From positions 1 through 64,000 of the forward strand of contig JAUMVT010000006.1 in assembly GCA_030529995.1 (NCBI GenBank): DNA of 64,000 nucleotides. Reading direction: 5' to 3'. The DNA comes from Clostridia bacterium (GTDB lineage: Bacteria; Bacillota; Clostridia; Christensenellales; Aristaeellaceae). Position 1 is the stretch's first letter, and every line of letters begins with the position of its first letter. Under the pieces are notes generated by a model. That model did not search any database and was not told where the DNA came from. It worked only from the letters and a program-made list of their open reading frames with translations. Shown here one piece after another: positions 54,818-63,431 of this stretch. A program made the translations under genes and the position numbers.

Positions 54818-55252
54818 ATGAAGAGATTTTTTGCCCTGATGTGTGCGCTCATGATGCTGGCCTTGACCGTTCCTGCCTCGGCAGACGGGCTGGGGGATTT
54901 CCTCGGCGGCATCTTCGGCGGCAGCCAAACGGAAACAACGGAAACGGATGGAGAGTACTTTACCGGAGATACGGTAACGGCAGACATCAACGGCACCAAA
55001 GTAGAGGTGCATGTCAAGTTTAAGCAGGTGATGGACGAGTACGAAGCCTTCTTCGATGAGTACATCGCCTTCATGCAAAATCCTACGGATATGGTGAAGT
55101 ACGCTTCCTTCATGACGCAATACGCGGAAACCATGGCCGCCCTGAGCAACCTGGAAGATGAGGAAAGCGAAATGAGCAACGGTGACCTTGCCTACTATAC
55201 TTATGTCATGAGCAACATTACGGTGAAGCTAATGACCGTCTCCGCACAATAA
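54818..55252 (+). CDS. Small secreted protein, unknown function
   Basis: 144 residues with AAAGGAGG upstream. Signal peptide (MKRFFALMCALMM, cut after ASA near 22), a Gly-rich stretch, then a Thr/Glu linker and a helical domain rich in Met, Tyr and acidic residues (YEAFFDEYIAFM). The pattern resembles small DUF6591-like secreted proteins of clostridia; the match is tentative. Ends at a strong terminator. Confidence 0.7.
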   Translation: MKRFFALMCALMMLALTVPASADGLGDFLGGIFGGSQTETTETDGEYFTGDTVTADINGTKVEVHVKFKQVMDEYEAFFDEYIAFMQNPTDMVKYASFMTQYAETMAALSNLEDEESEMSNGDLAYYTYVMSNITVKLMTVSAQ

Positions 55253-55271
55253 GAAGCTGATCGACAGTCTG

Positions 55272-55305
55272 AACCCGGGCAGGAGAAATCCTGTCCGGGT
55301 TTTTC
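55272..55305 (+). terminator. Terminator of the small secreted protein gene
   Basis: A 13-bp stem with one G-U pair closed by a GAAA tetraloop and followed by TTTTT. Confidence 0.92.
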
Positions 55306-55338
55306 TGCAAAAAAGCTGAAGAAAAATGCAAAGGGTGA

Positions 55339-55366
55339 TTGACAGGGGCATGAAAAGGTGTATAAT
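55339..55366 (+). promoter_or_regulatory. Promoter of the P-type ATPase gene
   Basis: TTGACA (55339-55344), 16 bp, TATAAT (55361-55366): both hexamers perfect, so strong control by a repressor is expected. Confidence 0.88.
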
Positions 55367-55368
55367 AA

Positions 55369-55390
55369 CATATGAACAAATGCTCAAATG
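55369..55390 (+). promoter_or_regulatory. ArsR/SmtB-type metal-responsive operator
   Basis: CATATGA and TCAAATG (six of seven bases symmetric) flank ACAAATGC right after the -10. The ATATGAACAAATG core is the form bound by CadC/CzrA/SmtB-like zinc and cadmium sensors. No arsR-family gene is in the window, so the regulator would be encoded elsewhere. Confidence 0.65.
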
Positions 55391-55407
55391 TTTGGAGGTT
55401 GGATCTC

Positions 55408-57651
55408 ATGAAGAAATCCTGGCCCTTGGAAGATTTGGACTGTGCCAACTGCGCCGCAAAGATGGAAGATGCTATGGCGAAGCTTCCCGGCGTGACGAAG
55501 GTACGTGTGGACTTCTTTCACCAGACGTTAACCTTGGAAGCTCCTGATGAAATTTATAACGAGGTGCTGGCGCAGGTGGTGGCCTGCGGCAAGAAGGTGG
55601 AGCCGGATTGCCGGATCATCACCGACGGCAGCAAGAGCAAGGCGGGGGAGCATCACCAGCATCATCATGATCATGAACACGAGCATGAAGACGGCTGCTG
55701 CTGCGGTCATGATCATCACCACCATGACAACGATGACGATGATGATCACGATCACGACCATTGCCATTGCGGTCACGACCATAAGCATCACCACGTCCAT
55801 GAGCATGTGGAGGAGCATGATGAAGAGGAAGGGGAGGGCAAAGTCATCCTCATCCGTGCGGCAGCGGCGGTTGCCATGCTGATTGGTGGCTCTCTCACCA
55901 GCGGTTGGCTGAGCATTGTGCTGTTTATCATCGGTTATTTGGTCGCCGGCTATGATGTGGTGCTTCGTGCCCTTCGCAACATTTCTCACGGTCAGATTTT
56001 TGATGAAAACTTCCTGATGGCTGTGGCCTCCATTGGCGCCATGTGCATCGGCGAATTTGCCGAGGGCGTGGCGGTAATGGCCTTCTATCAGGTGGGTGAA
56101 TGGTTCCAGGATCGGGCAGTGGACAAGAGCCGGACATCGATTTCTGCCCTGATGGACATTCGCCCTGAGTTTGCAATCCTGGTGAAGGACGGCAAGGAAA
56201 CAAAGGTTTCCCCGGATGAAGTGAATGTAGGCGATACGATTCGCATCCACCCCGGCGAGCGTGTGCCGCTGGATGGCGTGGTGCTCTCCGGCGCCAGCAG
56301 CCTGAACACCACGGCGCTGACCGGTGAATCCCTGCCCCGTGATGTGGGAGAAGGGGATAGCGTCATCAGCGGCTGTGTCAACCTGTCCGGCCTGCTGACG
56401 GTGCGTGTCACCAGCAGCTACGGCGAATCTGCCGTCAGCCGTATTCTGGACTTGGTGGAATCCTCCGGCGAAAACAAAGCAAAGACGGAGCGGTTCATTA
56501 CCCGGTTTGCCCGTGTGTATACCCCGGCGGTGTGCGGCGCAGCCCTGCTGCTGGCGGTCATTCCTTCTCTGATTGACGGCAACTGGGTGCAGTGGCTTCA
56601 TCGTGCCCTGACCTTCCCGGTCATTTCCTGCCCCTGCGCCCTGGTGATTTCCGTGCCCCTGACCTTCTTCAGCGGCATCGGCGGCGCATCCAAGCAGGGC
56701 GTGCTGGTGAAGGGTGCCAACTATATGGAACTGCTGGCCAAGCTGGATACGGTGGTCTTTGACAAAACCGGTACGCTGACCAAGGGCGTCTTCACGGTCA
56801 CGGCTATTCATCCGGAAAAGGTCAGCGAGGATACCTTGCTGGAAATGGCAGCTCTGGCGGAGGTTTATTCTGACCACCCCATTTCCAAGTCCCTGAAGAC
56901 GGCCTGGAACAAGGCACTTGATTCCAGCCGGGTCAGCCAGGTGGAGGAAGTGGCAGGCCATGGCATCAAGGCCACGGTGGACGGTCATACCGTATATGCA
57001 GGCAATGATAAGCTGATGGCGCGGATGAACATCCAGTGGAAGCCTTGCGAGAAGCAGGGAACCATCGTGCATGTGGCGCAGGATGGCGTGTACATGGGGC
57101 ACATTGTGATTTCCGATGTGGTGAAGGAAACAGCACCTGCCGCCATCAAGGATTTGAAGGAACTGGGCGCACGGCGTCTGGTCATGCTGACCGGCGACCG
57201 GAAGGCAGTAGGCGAGGATATTGCCGCCCGCCTGTCCCTGACGGAGGTGCATGCGGAGCTGCTGCCTCAGGATAAAGTTTCCTGGGTGGAAAAGCTGCTG
57301 GAGACGGCGGAAGGCACCCTGGCCTTCGTTGGTGACGGCATTAACGATGCGCCTGTGCTGGCACGGGCTGACTTGGGCATTGCCATGGGGGCACTGGGCT
57401 CCGATGCAGCCATTGAAGCGGCGGACGTGGTGCTGATGGATGATGATCCTCAGAAGCTGGCTGTCGGCATGCGGATCGCCCGGAAGACCACCAAGATTGC
57501 TTATCAGAACATCGTCTTCGCTTTGGCCGTGAAGGCTGTGGTACTTCTGCTGGGCGCACTGGGCATTGCCAACATGTGGCTTGCCGTCTTCGCAGACGTG
57601 GGCGTGTGTGTGCTGGCCATCCTGAATGCAACACGAGCCATGAGAAACTGA
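55408..57651 (+). CDS. Zn/Cd/Pb-type P1B ATPase with a His-rich linker
   Basis: 747 residues from ATG 55408 (GGAGG upstream; an ATG at 55372 lies in the operator). Order: a heavy-metal-associated domain with the CANC pair (Cys12, Cys15); a linker (about 75-150) with more than 30 His plus Asp, Glu and several Cys; eight membrane helices; the actuator TGES; the metal-binding CPC (Cys408-Cys410); the phosphorylation site DKTGT (Asp452); and GDGINDAP. It exports divalent soft metals such as Zn(II), Cd(II) or Pb(II). The operator just upstream fits metal induction. The His/Asp linker is far longer than in ZntA or CadA and could buffer or sense zinc. Confidence 0.94.
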   Translation: MKKSWPLEDLDCANCAAKMEDAMAKLPGVTKVRVDFFHQTLTLEAPDEIYNEVLAQVVACGKKVEPDCRIITDGSKSKAGEHHQHHHDHEHEHEDGCCCGHDHHHHDNDDDDDHDHDHCHCGHDHKHHHVHEHVEEHDEEEGEGKVILIRAAAAVAMLIGGSLTSGWLSIVLFIIGYLVAGYDVVLRALRNISHGQIFDENFLMAVASIGAMCIGEFAEGVAVMAFYQVGEWFQDRAVDKSRTSISALMDIRPEFAILVKDGKETKVSPDEVNVGDTIRIHPGERVPLDGVVLSGASSLNTTALTGESLPRDVGEGDSVISGCVNLSGLLTVRVTSSYGESAVSRILDLVESSGENKAKTERFITRFARVYTPAVCGAALLLAVIPSLIDGNWVQWLHRALTFPVISCPCALVISVPLTFFSGIGGASKQGVLVKGANYMELLAKLDTVVFDKTGTLTKGVFTVTAIHPEKVSEDTLLEMAALAEVYSDHPISKSLKTAWNKALDSSRVSQVEEVAGHGIKATVDGHTVYAGNDKLMARMNIQWKPCEKQGTIVHVAQDGVYMGHIVISDVVKETAPAAIKDLKELGARRLVMLTGDRKAVGEDIAARLSLTEVHAELLPQDKVSWVEKLLETAEGTLAFVGDGINDAPVLARADLGIAMGALGSDAAIEAADVVLMDDDPQKLAVGMRIARKTTKIAYQNIVFALAVKAVVLLLGALGIANMWLAVFADVGVCVLAILNATRAMRN

Positions 57652-57666
57652 AAAGAATAGAAAATC

Positions 57667-57706
57667 AAAAGGCATGTCTTGCAGCGATTCGCAAGACATG
57701 CCTTTT
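57667..57706. terminator. Bidirectional terminator
   Basis: A perfect 16-bp stem (AAAAGGCATGTCTTGC and its complement) with an 8-base loop. A and T runs at the ends let it work for both the ATPase gene and coaBC. Confidence 0.93.
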
Positions 57707-57719
57707 ATCTGTGGCAGGA

Positions 57720-58931
57720 TTAGATTTTCTGTTCCTCACGGAGCTTGGTCACCGTATCCAGAATGTCATCCGCCAACTGCCGCTTGGTGCGCAGGGGATA
57801 AGCCACTGCACCGCCTGATGTAATCAGGGTGGCAATGTTGGTATCCACATTGAATCCGGCACCGGGCTGGGATACATCATTGGCCACAATCAGGTCAAGA
57901 TGCTTTTTCACCAGCTTCTTCTGAGCGTTCTCCAGCAGATGCTGGGTTTCGGCGGCGAAGCCTACCAGAATCTGTCCGGGATGCTTCATCTCCCCGACTG
58001 CTGCCGCAATGTCGGGGTTTTCCACCAGGGTCAGGGTCAGTGGTTCGCCGTCTGCCTTCTTCAGCTTTTGCGGCCAGGTCTGCTCAAAGCGATAATCCGC
58101 CGGAGCGGCAGCCTGAATCACCACGTCCATCTGCGGAGCACGCCGGGTTACCGCATCATAAAGATCCTGCGTGGATTCTACCCGCACCATAGGAATACCA
58201 TCAGGGGCATGAGCCGTCACGGCACCGCATACCAGCGTGACCTCTGCACCCCGCTTGGCGGCGGCTTCCGCCAAAGCAAAGCCCATCTTGCCGGAGGAAT
58301 CATTGGTCAGGTAGCGGACGGGATCCAAACGTTCCCGAGTAGCACCGGCCGTCACCATGACCTTTAATCCGGCAAAATCCTGCAGGGGATTCAGCAGAGC
58401 GTCAATGGCGGACAGGATTTCCTTCGGTTCGCTCATGCGTCCGGCACCCACATCACCGCACGCCAAACGGCCGCCTGCAGGGCCAACGAAATGCACGCCC
58501 CTGCTCGCAAGGGTCGCAGTGTTGGCCTTCGTTGCGGCGGCTGTCCACATGCCGGTATTCATGGCGGGAGCCAGAAGGATGGGTGCCTTGGTGGCCAGCA
58601 CGGTGGTGGTCAGCATGTCATCCGCAATGCCGACAGCCATCTTAGCCATCACATTGGCCGTGGCCGGAGCGATCACGAAAATCTCTGCCCGGTGCGCCAG
58701 GGCAATGTGCTCTACTTCCCACTTGTCAGGCCGGGCAAAGGTATCCACCACCACCGGGTTCCGGCTCATGGTTTCGAAGGTCAAGGGTGTCACAAACTCC
58801 GTGGCGTTCTTCGTCATAATCACATGGACGTTTGCCCCTGCTTTCACCAGACGAGAAACAAGCTCCACGCTTTTGTACACGGCGATGCCGCCGGTTACGC
58901 CCAGGACGACTTCCCTGCCCTTAAGGCTCAT
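57720..58931 (-). CDS. coaBC: Phosphopantothenoylcysteine decarboxylase / phosphopantothenate-cysteine ligase
   Basis: 403 residues. N-terminal flavoprotein CoaC (GVTGGIAVYKS; catalytic Cys in GGRLACGDVGAGRM; APAMNTGMW) and C-terminal CTP-dependent CoaB (TAGATRERLDPVR, then NDSSGKMG and AAPADYR). Makes 4'-phosphopantetheine on the way to coenzyme A. Its ATG overlaps the rpoZ stop by 4 bases. Confidence 0.96.
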   Translation of the reverse strand: MSLKGREVVLGVTGGIAVYKSVELVSRLVKAGANVHVIMTKNATEFVTPLTFETMSRNPVVVDTFARPDKWEVEHIALAHRAEIFVIAPATANVMAKMAVGIADDMLTTTVLATKAPILLAPAMNTGMWTAAATKANTATLASRGVHFVGPAGGRLACGDVGAGRMSEPKEILSAIDALLNPLQDFAGLKVMVTAGATRERLDPVRYLTNDSSGKMGFALAEAAAKRGAEVTLVCGAVTAHAPDGIPMVRVESTQDLYDAVTRRAPQMDVVIQAAAPADYRFEQTWPQKLKKADGEPLTLTLVENPDIAAAVGEMKHPGQILVGFAAETQHLLENAQKKLVKKHLDLIVANDVSQPGAGFNVDTNIATLITSGGAVAYPLRTKRQLADDILDTVTKLREEQKI

Positions 58932-59152
58932 GCTTCAACCTGCTCCTCTTCATCCACAGGACGGTCGTAGGTGATCAGATCACGATTGATCTCTTCCACG
59001 GCCACCTTCAGGGGCTTCATGTCCTTGGCATCAAAGTAGGGCTGGCTGCCGCCGACGATCTGCCGGCCGCGCTTGGAAGCCTCCACCACCAGGGTGTAAC
59101 GGGAATCAGCGTGCTTCAGCAGTTCCAGAACGCAAGGATCAACAATAGACAT
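58928..59152 (-). CDS. rpoZ: RNA polymerase omega subunit
   Basis: 74 residues, AAGGAGGAG before the ATG. It has the omega-type helix YTLVVEASKRGRQI and a tail with KPLKVAVEEI. Omega helps fold and hold the beta' subunit. Gene order gmk-rpoZ-coaBC is standard in Bacillota. Confidence 0.92.
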   Translation of the reverse strand: MSIVDPCVLELLKHADSRYTLVVEASKRGRQIVGGSQPYFDAKDMKPLKVAVEEINRDLITYDRPVDEEEQVEA

Positions 59153-59197
59153 GAGTAATCTCCTCCTTATGATGAGTCAATTCGGCGGGGAAGACGA

Positions 59198-59800
59198 TTA
59201 GTCCTCCACCACCGGGAAATAACGAATGGTGCGCTGCTTTTCCGCCCGGGCAATGGCAAGCAGCTGGGCATAGGCTAGGTCAAGGTCATCATTGACCACG
59301 GCATATTGGTAGCGGTATACCTGCTCCAACTCGCCGTGGGCATTCCGCAGCCGACGCTCGATTTCCACCGGGTCGTCCGTGTTGCGGGTGTGCAGGCGGA
59401 CACGCAGTGTTTCGTAGCTGGGCGGGAGGATGAACACGCTTACGCAGGTAGGCTCCTGTGCCATCACGTTCCGTGCACCCTGGGGATCAATGTCCAGCAG
59501 CACGTTTTGTCCACGCTCGATCCGCTCGTAAACCTCACTCTTTAGCGTTCCGTACCGGTGACCGTGCACGGTGGCGTGCTCCAGAAAGGCATCTTCTGCC
59601 AGCAGACGATCATACTCTTCTTCCGAAATGAAGTGATAGTGCACATCGTCAATCTCATTGGAGCGCCGTGCTCTGGTGGTTACACTGACCGAAAACGTAA
59701 AGCTTGGATCTTCCTGCAGCAGGCGGGCTGCCAGTGTTCCCTTGCCTGTGCCGGAAGGCCCGGAGATCACCATCAGCATTCCCTTGCGTGTTTCTCTCAT
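59198..59800 (-). CDS. gmk: Guanylate kinase
   Basis: 200 residues from ATG 59800 with AGGAGG 7 bases upstream. P-loop GPSGTGKGT, the GMP-binding segment TTRARRSNEIDDVHYHF, and LDIDPQGA are all typical. It phosphorylates GMP to GDP with ATP. It follows yicC after 40 bases. The remA gene often found between them is absent here. Confidence 0.96.
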   Translation of the reverse strand: MRETRKGMLMVISGPSGTGKGTLAARLLQEDPSFTFSVSVTTRARRSNEIDDVHYHFISEEEYDRLLAEDAFLEHATVHGHRYGTLKSEVYERIERGQNVLLDIDPQGARNVMAQEPTCVSVFILPPSYETLRVRLHTRNTDDPVEIERRLRNAHGELEQVYRYQYAVVNDDLDLAYAQLLAIARAEKQRTIRYFPVVED

Positions 59801-59840
59801 GCCTTGTCCTCCTCTGATGTATCCTTGAGCTTGGATGCCC

Positions 59841-60713
59841 TTACTCCACGTTCTGGATCTGTTCGCGAAGCTTTTCAATTTCGCTCTTCAAGTCCACAAC
59901 CATCTGAGCAATGGCGGCATCGTTGGCCTTGGAACCGATGGTGTTGGCCTCTCGGTTCATTTCCTGAATCAGGAAATCCATCTTCTTGCCGATTTCACCG
60001 CTGCGACTCAGGTATCCGTGAAGCTGACCGATGTGACTTTCCAGCCGGGACAGCTCCTCGTCAATGGCACAGCGGTCGGCCATCAGGGCAACCTCCTGCG
60101 CCAGCCGTGCAGGATCCACCGGCTCAATGGGCAGCTTGCTTAGCCGCTCCTGCAGCCGTTGACGGTATTCCTCTGGAACCTGGGGCGCACGGACGAGGAT
60201 CTTTTCCCGAAGTGCCTCTGCGGCAGACAGATGGGCAGAAAGGTCTGCCTGCAGGGCAGCACCCTCCCGGTCTCGCATGGCAACAACCTGTTCAACCGCC
60301 TGTGCCGTTACCTGACGGCACAGGGAAGTCAACGCTTCCTCATCCGGTACGTCTTCTCCCACTTCCAGCACGCCTTCCAGGGCCATGAACCGGGACAGGG
60401 ACAGATCGTTCTTGCAGCCGGTCAGGGCAGTGAGCCTTTCTCCGGCGGCAACATAGGCCTTGGCAAGCCCTTCGTTTACGGTGACTTGCTGATCGCTCTC
60501 CTGTACGGACTTGACCGCAAGGAAAACATCCACATGTCCCCGCTTCAGCTGGGCAGCAATGCCCTTGCGCAGGGTTTCCTCCAGAAAGGAAATGGAACGA
60601 GGCAGGCGGCAGGACACATCCAAGAAACGGTGGTTGACGCACTTGAGTTCCAGCGTCATTTCCGTCCGTCCATCGGACAATTGACTGCGGCCGCACCCTG
60701 TCATACTGCGCAT
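59841..60713 (-). CDS. yicC: YicC/YloC-family endoribonuclease
   Basis: 290 residues, ATG 60713 with GGGAGG upstream. N-terminus MRSMTGCGRS and the C-terminal GKKMDFLIQEMNREANTIGSK are the family signatures. YicC proteins act as oligomeric endoribonucleases in E. coli; the role in Bacillota is less clear. First gene of the yicC-gmk-rpoZ-coaBC group. Confidence 0.93.
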   Translation of the reverse strand: MRSMTGCGRSQLSDGRTEMTLELKCVNHRFLDVSCRLPRSISFLEETLRKGIAAQLKRGHVDVFLAVKSVQESDQQVTVNEGLAKAYVAAGERLTALTGCKNDLSLSRFMALEGVLEVGEDVPDEEALTSLCRQVTAQAVEQVVAMRDREGAALQADLSAHLSAAEALREKILVRAPQVPEEYRQRLQERLSKLPIEPVDPARLAQEVALMADRCAIDEELSRLESHIGQLHGYLSRSGEIGKKMDFLIQEMNREANTIGSKANDAAIAQMVVDLKSEIEKLREQIQNVE

Positions 60714-60739
60714 GATTGCACCTCCCCCGGTGATCAACA

Positions 60740-60768
60740 ATTATACCACATCCAAGAATGTGAAGCAA
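60740..60768 (-). promoter_or_regulatory. Promoter of yicC-gmk-rpoZ-coaBC
   Basis: On the minus strand TTGCTT (60763-60768), 17 bp, TATAAT (60740-60745) with TGG before it. Confidence 0.72.
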
Positions 60769-60845
60769 GGAAAAAAGAAAGAAGTAAATTACCAAAACAG
60801 TATATGGATTGCAATCCTTGCGAAAAAAACAACATCGCTTTGCAT

Positions 60846-60879
60846 AAAGAAAGGGGGAAACGACATCGGTCGTCTCCCC
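60846..60879 (-). terminator. Terminator of psuK-psuG
   Basis: On the minus strand an 11-bp stem with one G-U pair (GGGGAGACGAC / GTCGTTTCCCC) and a 4-base loop, then CTTTCTTT. Confidence 0.8.
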
Positions 60880-60894
60880 ACAGGGTTCCTGATT

Positions 60895-61812
60895 TTACCG
60901 GCACATAGCCTTGGCAACCTCGGCACCCAGCCGCACATTGTTGTATACCAGCTGAATGTTGGCCTCCAGGCTCTTGCCGGCGGTCAGCTTCTGAATCTTA
61001 TCCAGCAGGAAAGGCGTGGTGGCCTTGCCGTGAATGCCCTTCTCTTCGCACTCACGGATAGCGGCATCAATGTTTTCATTGATGTAATCAGCATCCATGG
61101 AGTACTCGTCCGGGATGGGATTGGTCACCAGCATGCCGCCCTGCAGGCCGCAGTCCAGCTTCACCTTGAAGGCATCGGCAATTTCTTCAGGGGTATCTAG
61201 ACGATAGTCCACGGAGAATCCGGAGTGAGCGGTGTAGAAGGCAGGCAGCTCCTTGGTGCGGTAGCCGATCACGGGCACACCCTTGGTTTCCAGGTATTCC
61301 AGGGTCAGACCCAGATCAAGAATGGACTTGGCACCGGCGCAGATGACCATCACAGGGGTCATGGCCAGCTCTTCCAGGTCGGCGGAGATGTCCATGGTGG
61401 TTTCGGCACCGCGGTGTACGCCGCCGATGCCGCCGGTAGCAAAGACCTTCACGCCGGCCATAGCAGCGGCGATCATGGTGGTGGTCACGGTCGTGGCACC
61501 GTCTTCGCCCTTGGCCAGCAGCACAGGCAGGTCACGGCGGCTTGCCTTGGGCACATCCAGGCCACGCTTGCCCAGGTACTCAATCTGCTCAGGGGTGCAG
61601 CCCACGGTCAGCTTGCCCTTGATGATGGCGATGGTGGCAGGCACGGCGCCGTTTTCACGGATGATCTTTTCCACGGTCAGTGCGGTTTCCACATTCTTGG
61701 GATAGGGCATGCCATGGGAGATGATGGTGGACTCCAGTGCCACCACAGGCTTGCCTGCATCCAGGGCAGCCTGTACTTCAGGAGATACAGCAAGATACTT
61801 GTTCAAATTCAT
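60895..61812 (-). CDS. psuG: Pseudouridine-5'-phosphate glycosidase
   Basis: 305 residues, CGGAGG before the ATG, starting 3 bases after psuK ends. It splits pseudouridine 5'-phosphate to uracil and ribose 5-phosphate. Signatures are ALESTIISHGMPYP, ATGGIGGVHRGAE (metal and substrate site) and SILDLGLTLEYLET. With PsuK it forms the full pseudouridine degradation route. Confidence 0.96.
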   Translation of the reverse strand: MNLNKYLAVSPEVQAALDAGKPVVALESTIISHGMPYPKNVETALTVEKIIRENGAVPATIAIIKGKLTVGCTPEQIEYLGKRGLDVPKASRRDLPVLLAKGEDGATTVTTTMIAAAMAGVKVFATGGIGGVHRGAETTMDISADLEELAMTPVMVICAGAKSILDLGLTLEYLETKGVPVIGYRTKELPAFYTAHSGFSVDYRLDTPEEIADAFKVKLDCGLQGGMLVTNPIPDEYSMDADYINENIDAAIRECEEKGIHGKATTPFLLDKIQKLTAGKSLEANIQLVYNNVRLGAEVAKAMCR

Positions 61813-61815
61813 GGT

Positions 61816-62778
61816 TCATTCCTCCGTTTGCTTCATAAGATTCAAGACCTGCTCCAAGGTTACCGTGGGGCTGACGGCGCTTTCTGCCTCGGCACAAATG
61901 GCAGAGGCGGCCTGACCCATGTGCGCCATGGTACAGATATCCTTTCCCATGGCGTAGGCAATGACAGCCGCTGCAATGAAGGCATCGCCGCAGCCGGTGG
62001 TGTTGACAATGTGAGCAGGGCAGCAGGGCTGAATGCCGGCAGTGCAGCCATCGGTGTAGTAAACACCCTGGCCACCCAGGGAGATGAAGACTTTCTCCAC
62101 ACCGGCTTGGAGCATTTTTTGCCCGGCTTCCTCAAGTCCCATTGTACCCTCAATGGCAACGCCGGTCAACAGGCTTGCTTCCGGCCGGTTGGGCTTCAGG
62201 GTAACAAAGCGGCCAAGGCAGGCCTGAAGTTTGCCGGCTTTCTTGACGGATACGGGATCAGCTGCCATAGGGGCTTTGCAGTTTTCTGCCAGCCAGCGAA
62301 TGGAGCTCTCTGGAATATTGGCATCCACCACCACCACATCGGCGGCATTCAGCAGATCGATATGCTGTGCCAAGTATTCCGGCGTAATGTGCTCGCAAAT
62401 GCTCATGTCAGAGACGGCTGCATAGATTTCACCGTCCATGTCATTCAGACACAGATAGGTGCTGGTGCGTCCGCCGTGCACGATCTTCGCATACTTCAGG
62501 TTGATGCCCATAACAGCGCATTCCTGACGGGCATGGACGGCATTGGCATCCTCACCCAATACGGTGAGCATGCTGACCTGTGCACCCAACCGGGCAAGGT
62601 TCTCCGCAATGTTCCGTCCCACGCCGCCCAGGGTCACCTTCACATGACCGGGGTTGGAATCGCCGTGCATCATTCGGGTTTCCGTCGTGCCGCTGATGTC
62701 CACGTTCACGCCGCCGACAACCACGATGTTCAGCTGCTGCAAGTTGTTCCACTTCCATTTCTTTTCGGTGAGATTCAT
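61816..62778 (-). CDS. psuK: Pseudouridine kinase (PfkB family)
   Basis: 320 residues. PfkB-type sugar/nucleoside kinase: GGVNVDISG, GGVGRNIAENLARLG and the catalytic NTTGCGDAFIAA with its Asp. Phosphorylates pseudouridine at C5'. The pairing with psuG sets the substrate. The ribosome binding site is poor (no GGAGG), so a start slightly downstream is possible, but the promoter is good. Confidence 0.9.
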   Translation of the reverse strand: MNLTEKKWKWNNLQQLNIVVVGGVNVDISGTTETRMMHGDSNPGHVKVTLGGVGRNIAENLARLGAQVSMLTVLGEDANAVHARQECAVMGINLKYAKIVHGGRTSTYLCLNDMDGEIYAAVSDMSICEHITPEYLAQHIDLLNAADVVVVDANIPESSIRWLAENCKAPMAADPVSVKKAGKLQACLGRFVTLKPNRPEASLLTGVAIEGTMGLEEAGQKMLQAGVEKVFISLGGQGVYYTDGCTAGIQPCCPAHIVNTTGCGDAFIAAAVIAYAMGKDICTMAHMGQAASAICAEAESAVSPTVTLEQVLNLMKQTEE

Positions 62779-62804
62779 TTCACATCAGGGAAAAGACAAG
62801 CTAT

Positions 62805-62833
62805 ATTATTCAACAAACCTGCTGGATTGTCAA
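62805..62833 (-). promoter_or_regulatory. Promoter of psuK-psuG
   Basis: On the minus strand TTGACA (62828-62833), 17 bp, AATAAT (62805-62810). Confidence 0.7.
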
Positions 62834-62869
62834 GGAGAGGATACGAAAGATTCTGCACGTGAAAGCCGT

Positions 62870-62897
62870 TTGCTTCTCCGGGAAAAGCTGCTATACT
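62870..62897 (+). promoter_or_regulatory. Promoter of the DUF523 gene
   Basis: TTGCTT (62870-62875), 16 bp, TATACT (62892-62897) with TGC in front (extended -10). Confidence 0.6.
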
Positions 62898-62922
62898 ATG
62901 CTTGCAAGGAGGATGATGCACA

Positions 62923-63381
62923 ATGAACATTCTGGTCAGCGCCTGTCTGCTGGGTCTGCCTGCACGTTATGACGGCAAGGAAAAGGCTTGCCCATGGGTG
63001 CTTAAGCTGGGGGAGAAGCATACGCTGATTCCTGTTTGCCCCGAACAAATGGGAGGATTGCCCACCCCTCGCACCCCGTCCGAGTGCCGGGGCTTGTCCG
63101 TTACGGACAAAAACGGCGTTGACCGGACGGAAGCCTACGAAACGGGAGCGGCTTGCGCGGTTCGGGTGGCGGAGATCAATCATTGTACCCTTGCCATTCT
63201 GAAGCAGAGAAGCCCTTCCTGCGGATCGAAAATGATCTACGACGGCAGCTTTACCGGCAAGATCATTCCCGGCGCAGGCGTGGCAGCAAGAGCCTTGCAA
63301 AAGGCGTGGTTGCCTGTGTTCAGCGAAGAGGATCAGCAGGCTGTGGAAAAGGTCCTTGCGGAAGCGGACTTTCATGTATAA
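62923..63381 (+). CDS. DUF523-family protein
   Basis: 152 residues, GGAGG before the ATG. The N-terminal SACLLGLPARYDG, the middle VCPEQMGGLPTPR and the late KQRSPSCGSKMIYDG are the DUF523 signature, with conserved Cys at 8, 39 and near 100 that could bind a metal or cluster. Small cytoplasmic proteins of this family are common in bacteria; related sequences are fused to 2-thiouracil desulfurase, so a sulfur-related reaction on a pyrimidine-like compound is possible but not shown. Confidence 0.88.
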   Translation: MNILVSACLLGLPARYDGKEKACPWVLKLGEKHTLIPVCPEQMGGLPTPRTPSECRGLSVTDKNGVDRTEAYETGAACAVRVAEINHCTLAILKQRSPSCGSKMIYDGSFTGKIIPGAGVAARALQKAWLPVFSEEDQQAVEKVLAEADFHV

Positions 63382-63382
63382 C

Positions 63383-63414
63383 AAAAAGGAGAAGGGCAAC
63401 AGCTCTTCTCCTTT
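63383..63414. terminator. Terminator between DUF523 gene and pfkA
   Basis: A 10-bp perfect stem (AAAGGAGAAG / CTTCTCCTTT) with a 10-base loop; on the minus strand it runs on into T5, so it mainly serves pfkA. Confidence 0.75.
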
Positions 63415-63431
63415 GAAGATTGGCAAATTAT

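Noticed and set aside
55660..55860. Short tandem repeat of CAT/CAC/GAT/GAC triplets
   Set aside because: It is coding sequence for the His/Asp linker of the P-type ATPase, not an independent repeat.
55528..57699. 723-codon open frame opposite the P-type ATPase gene
   Set aside because: Shadow of the GC-rich coding strand; crosses the terminator and lacks any start signal.
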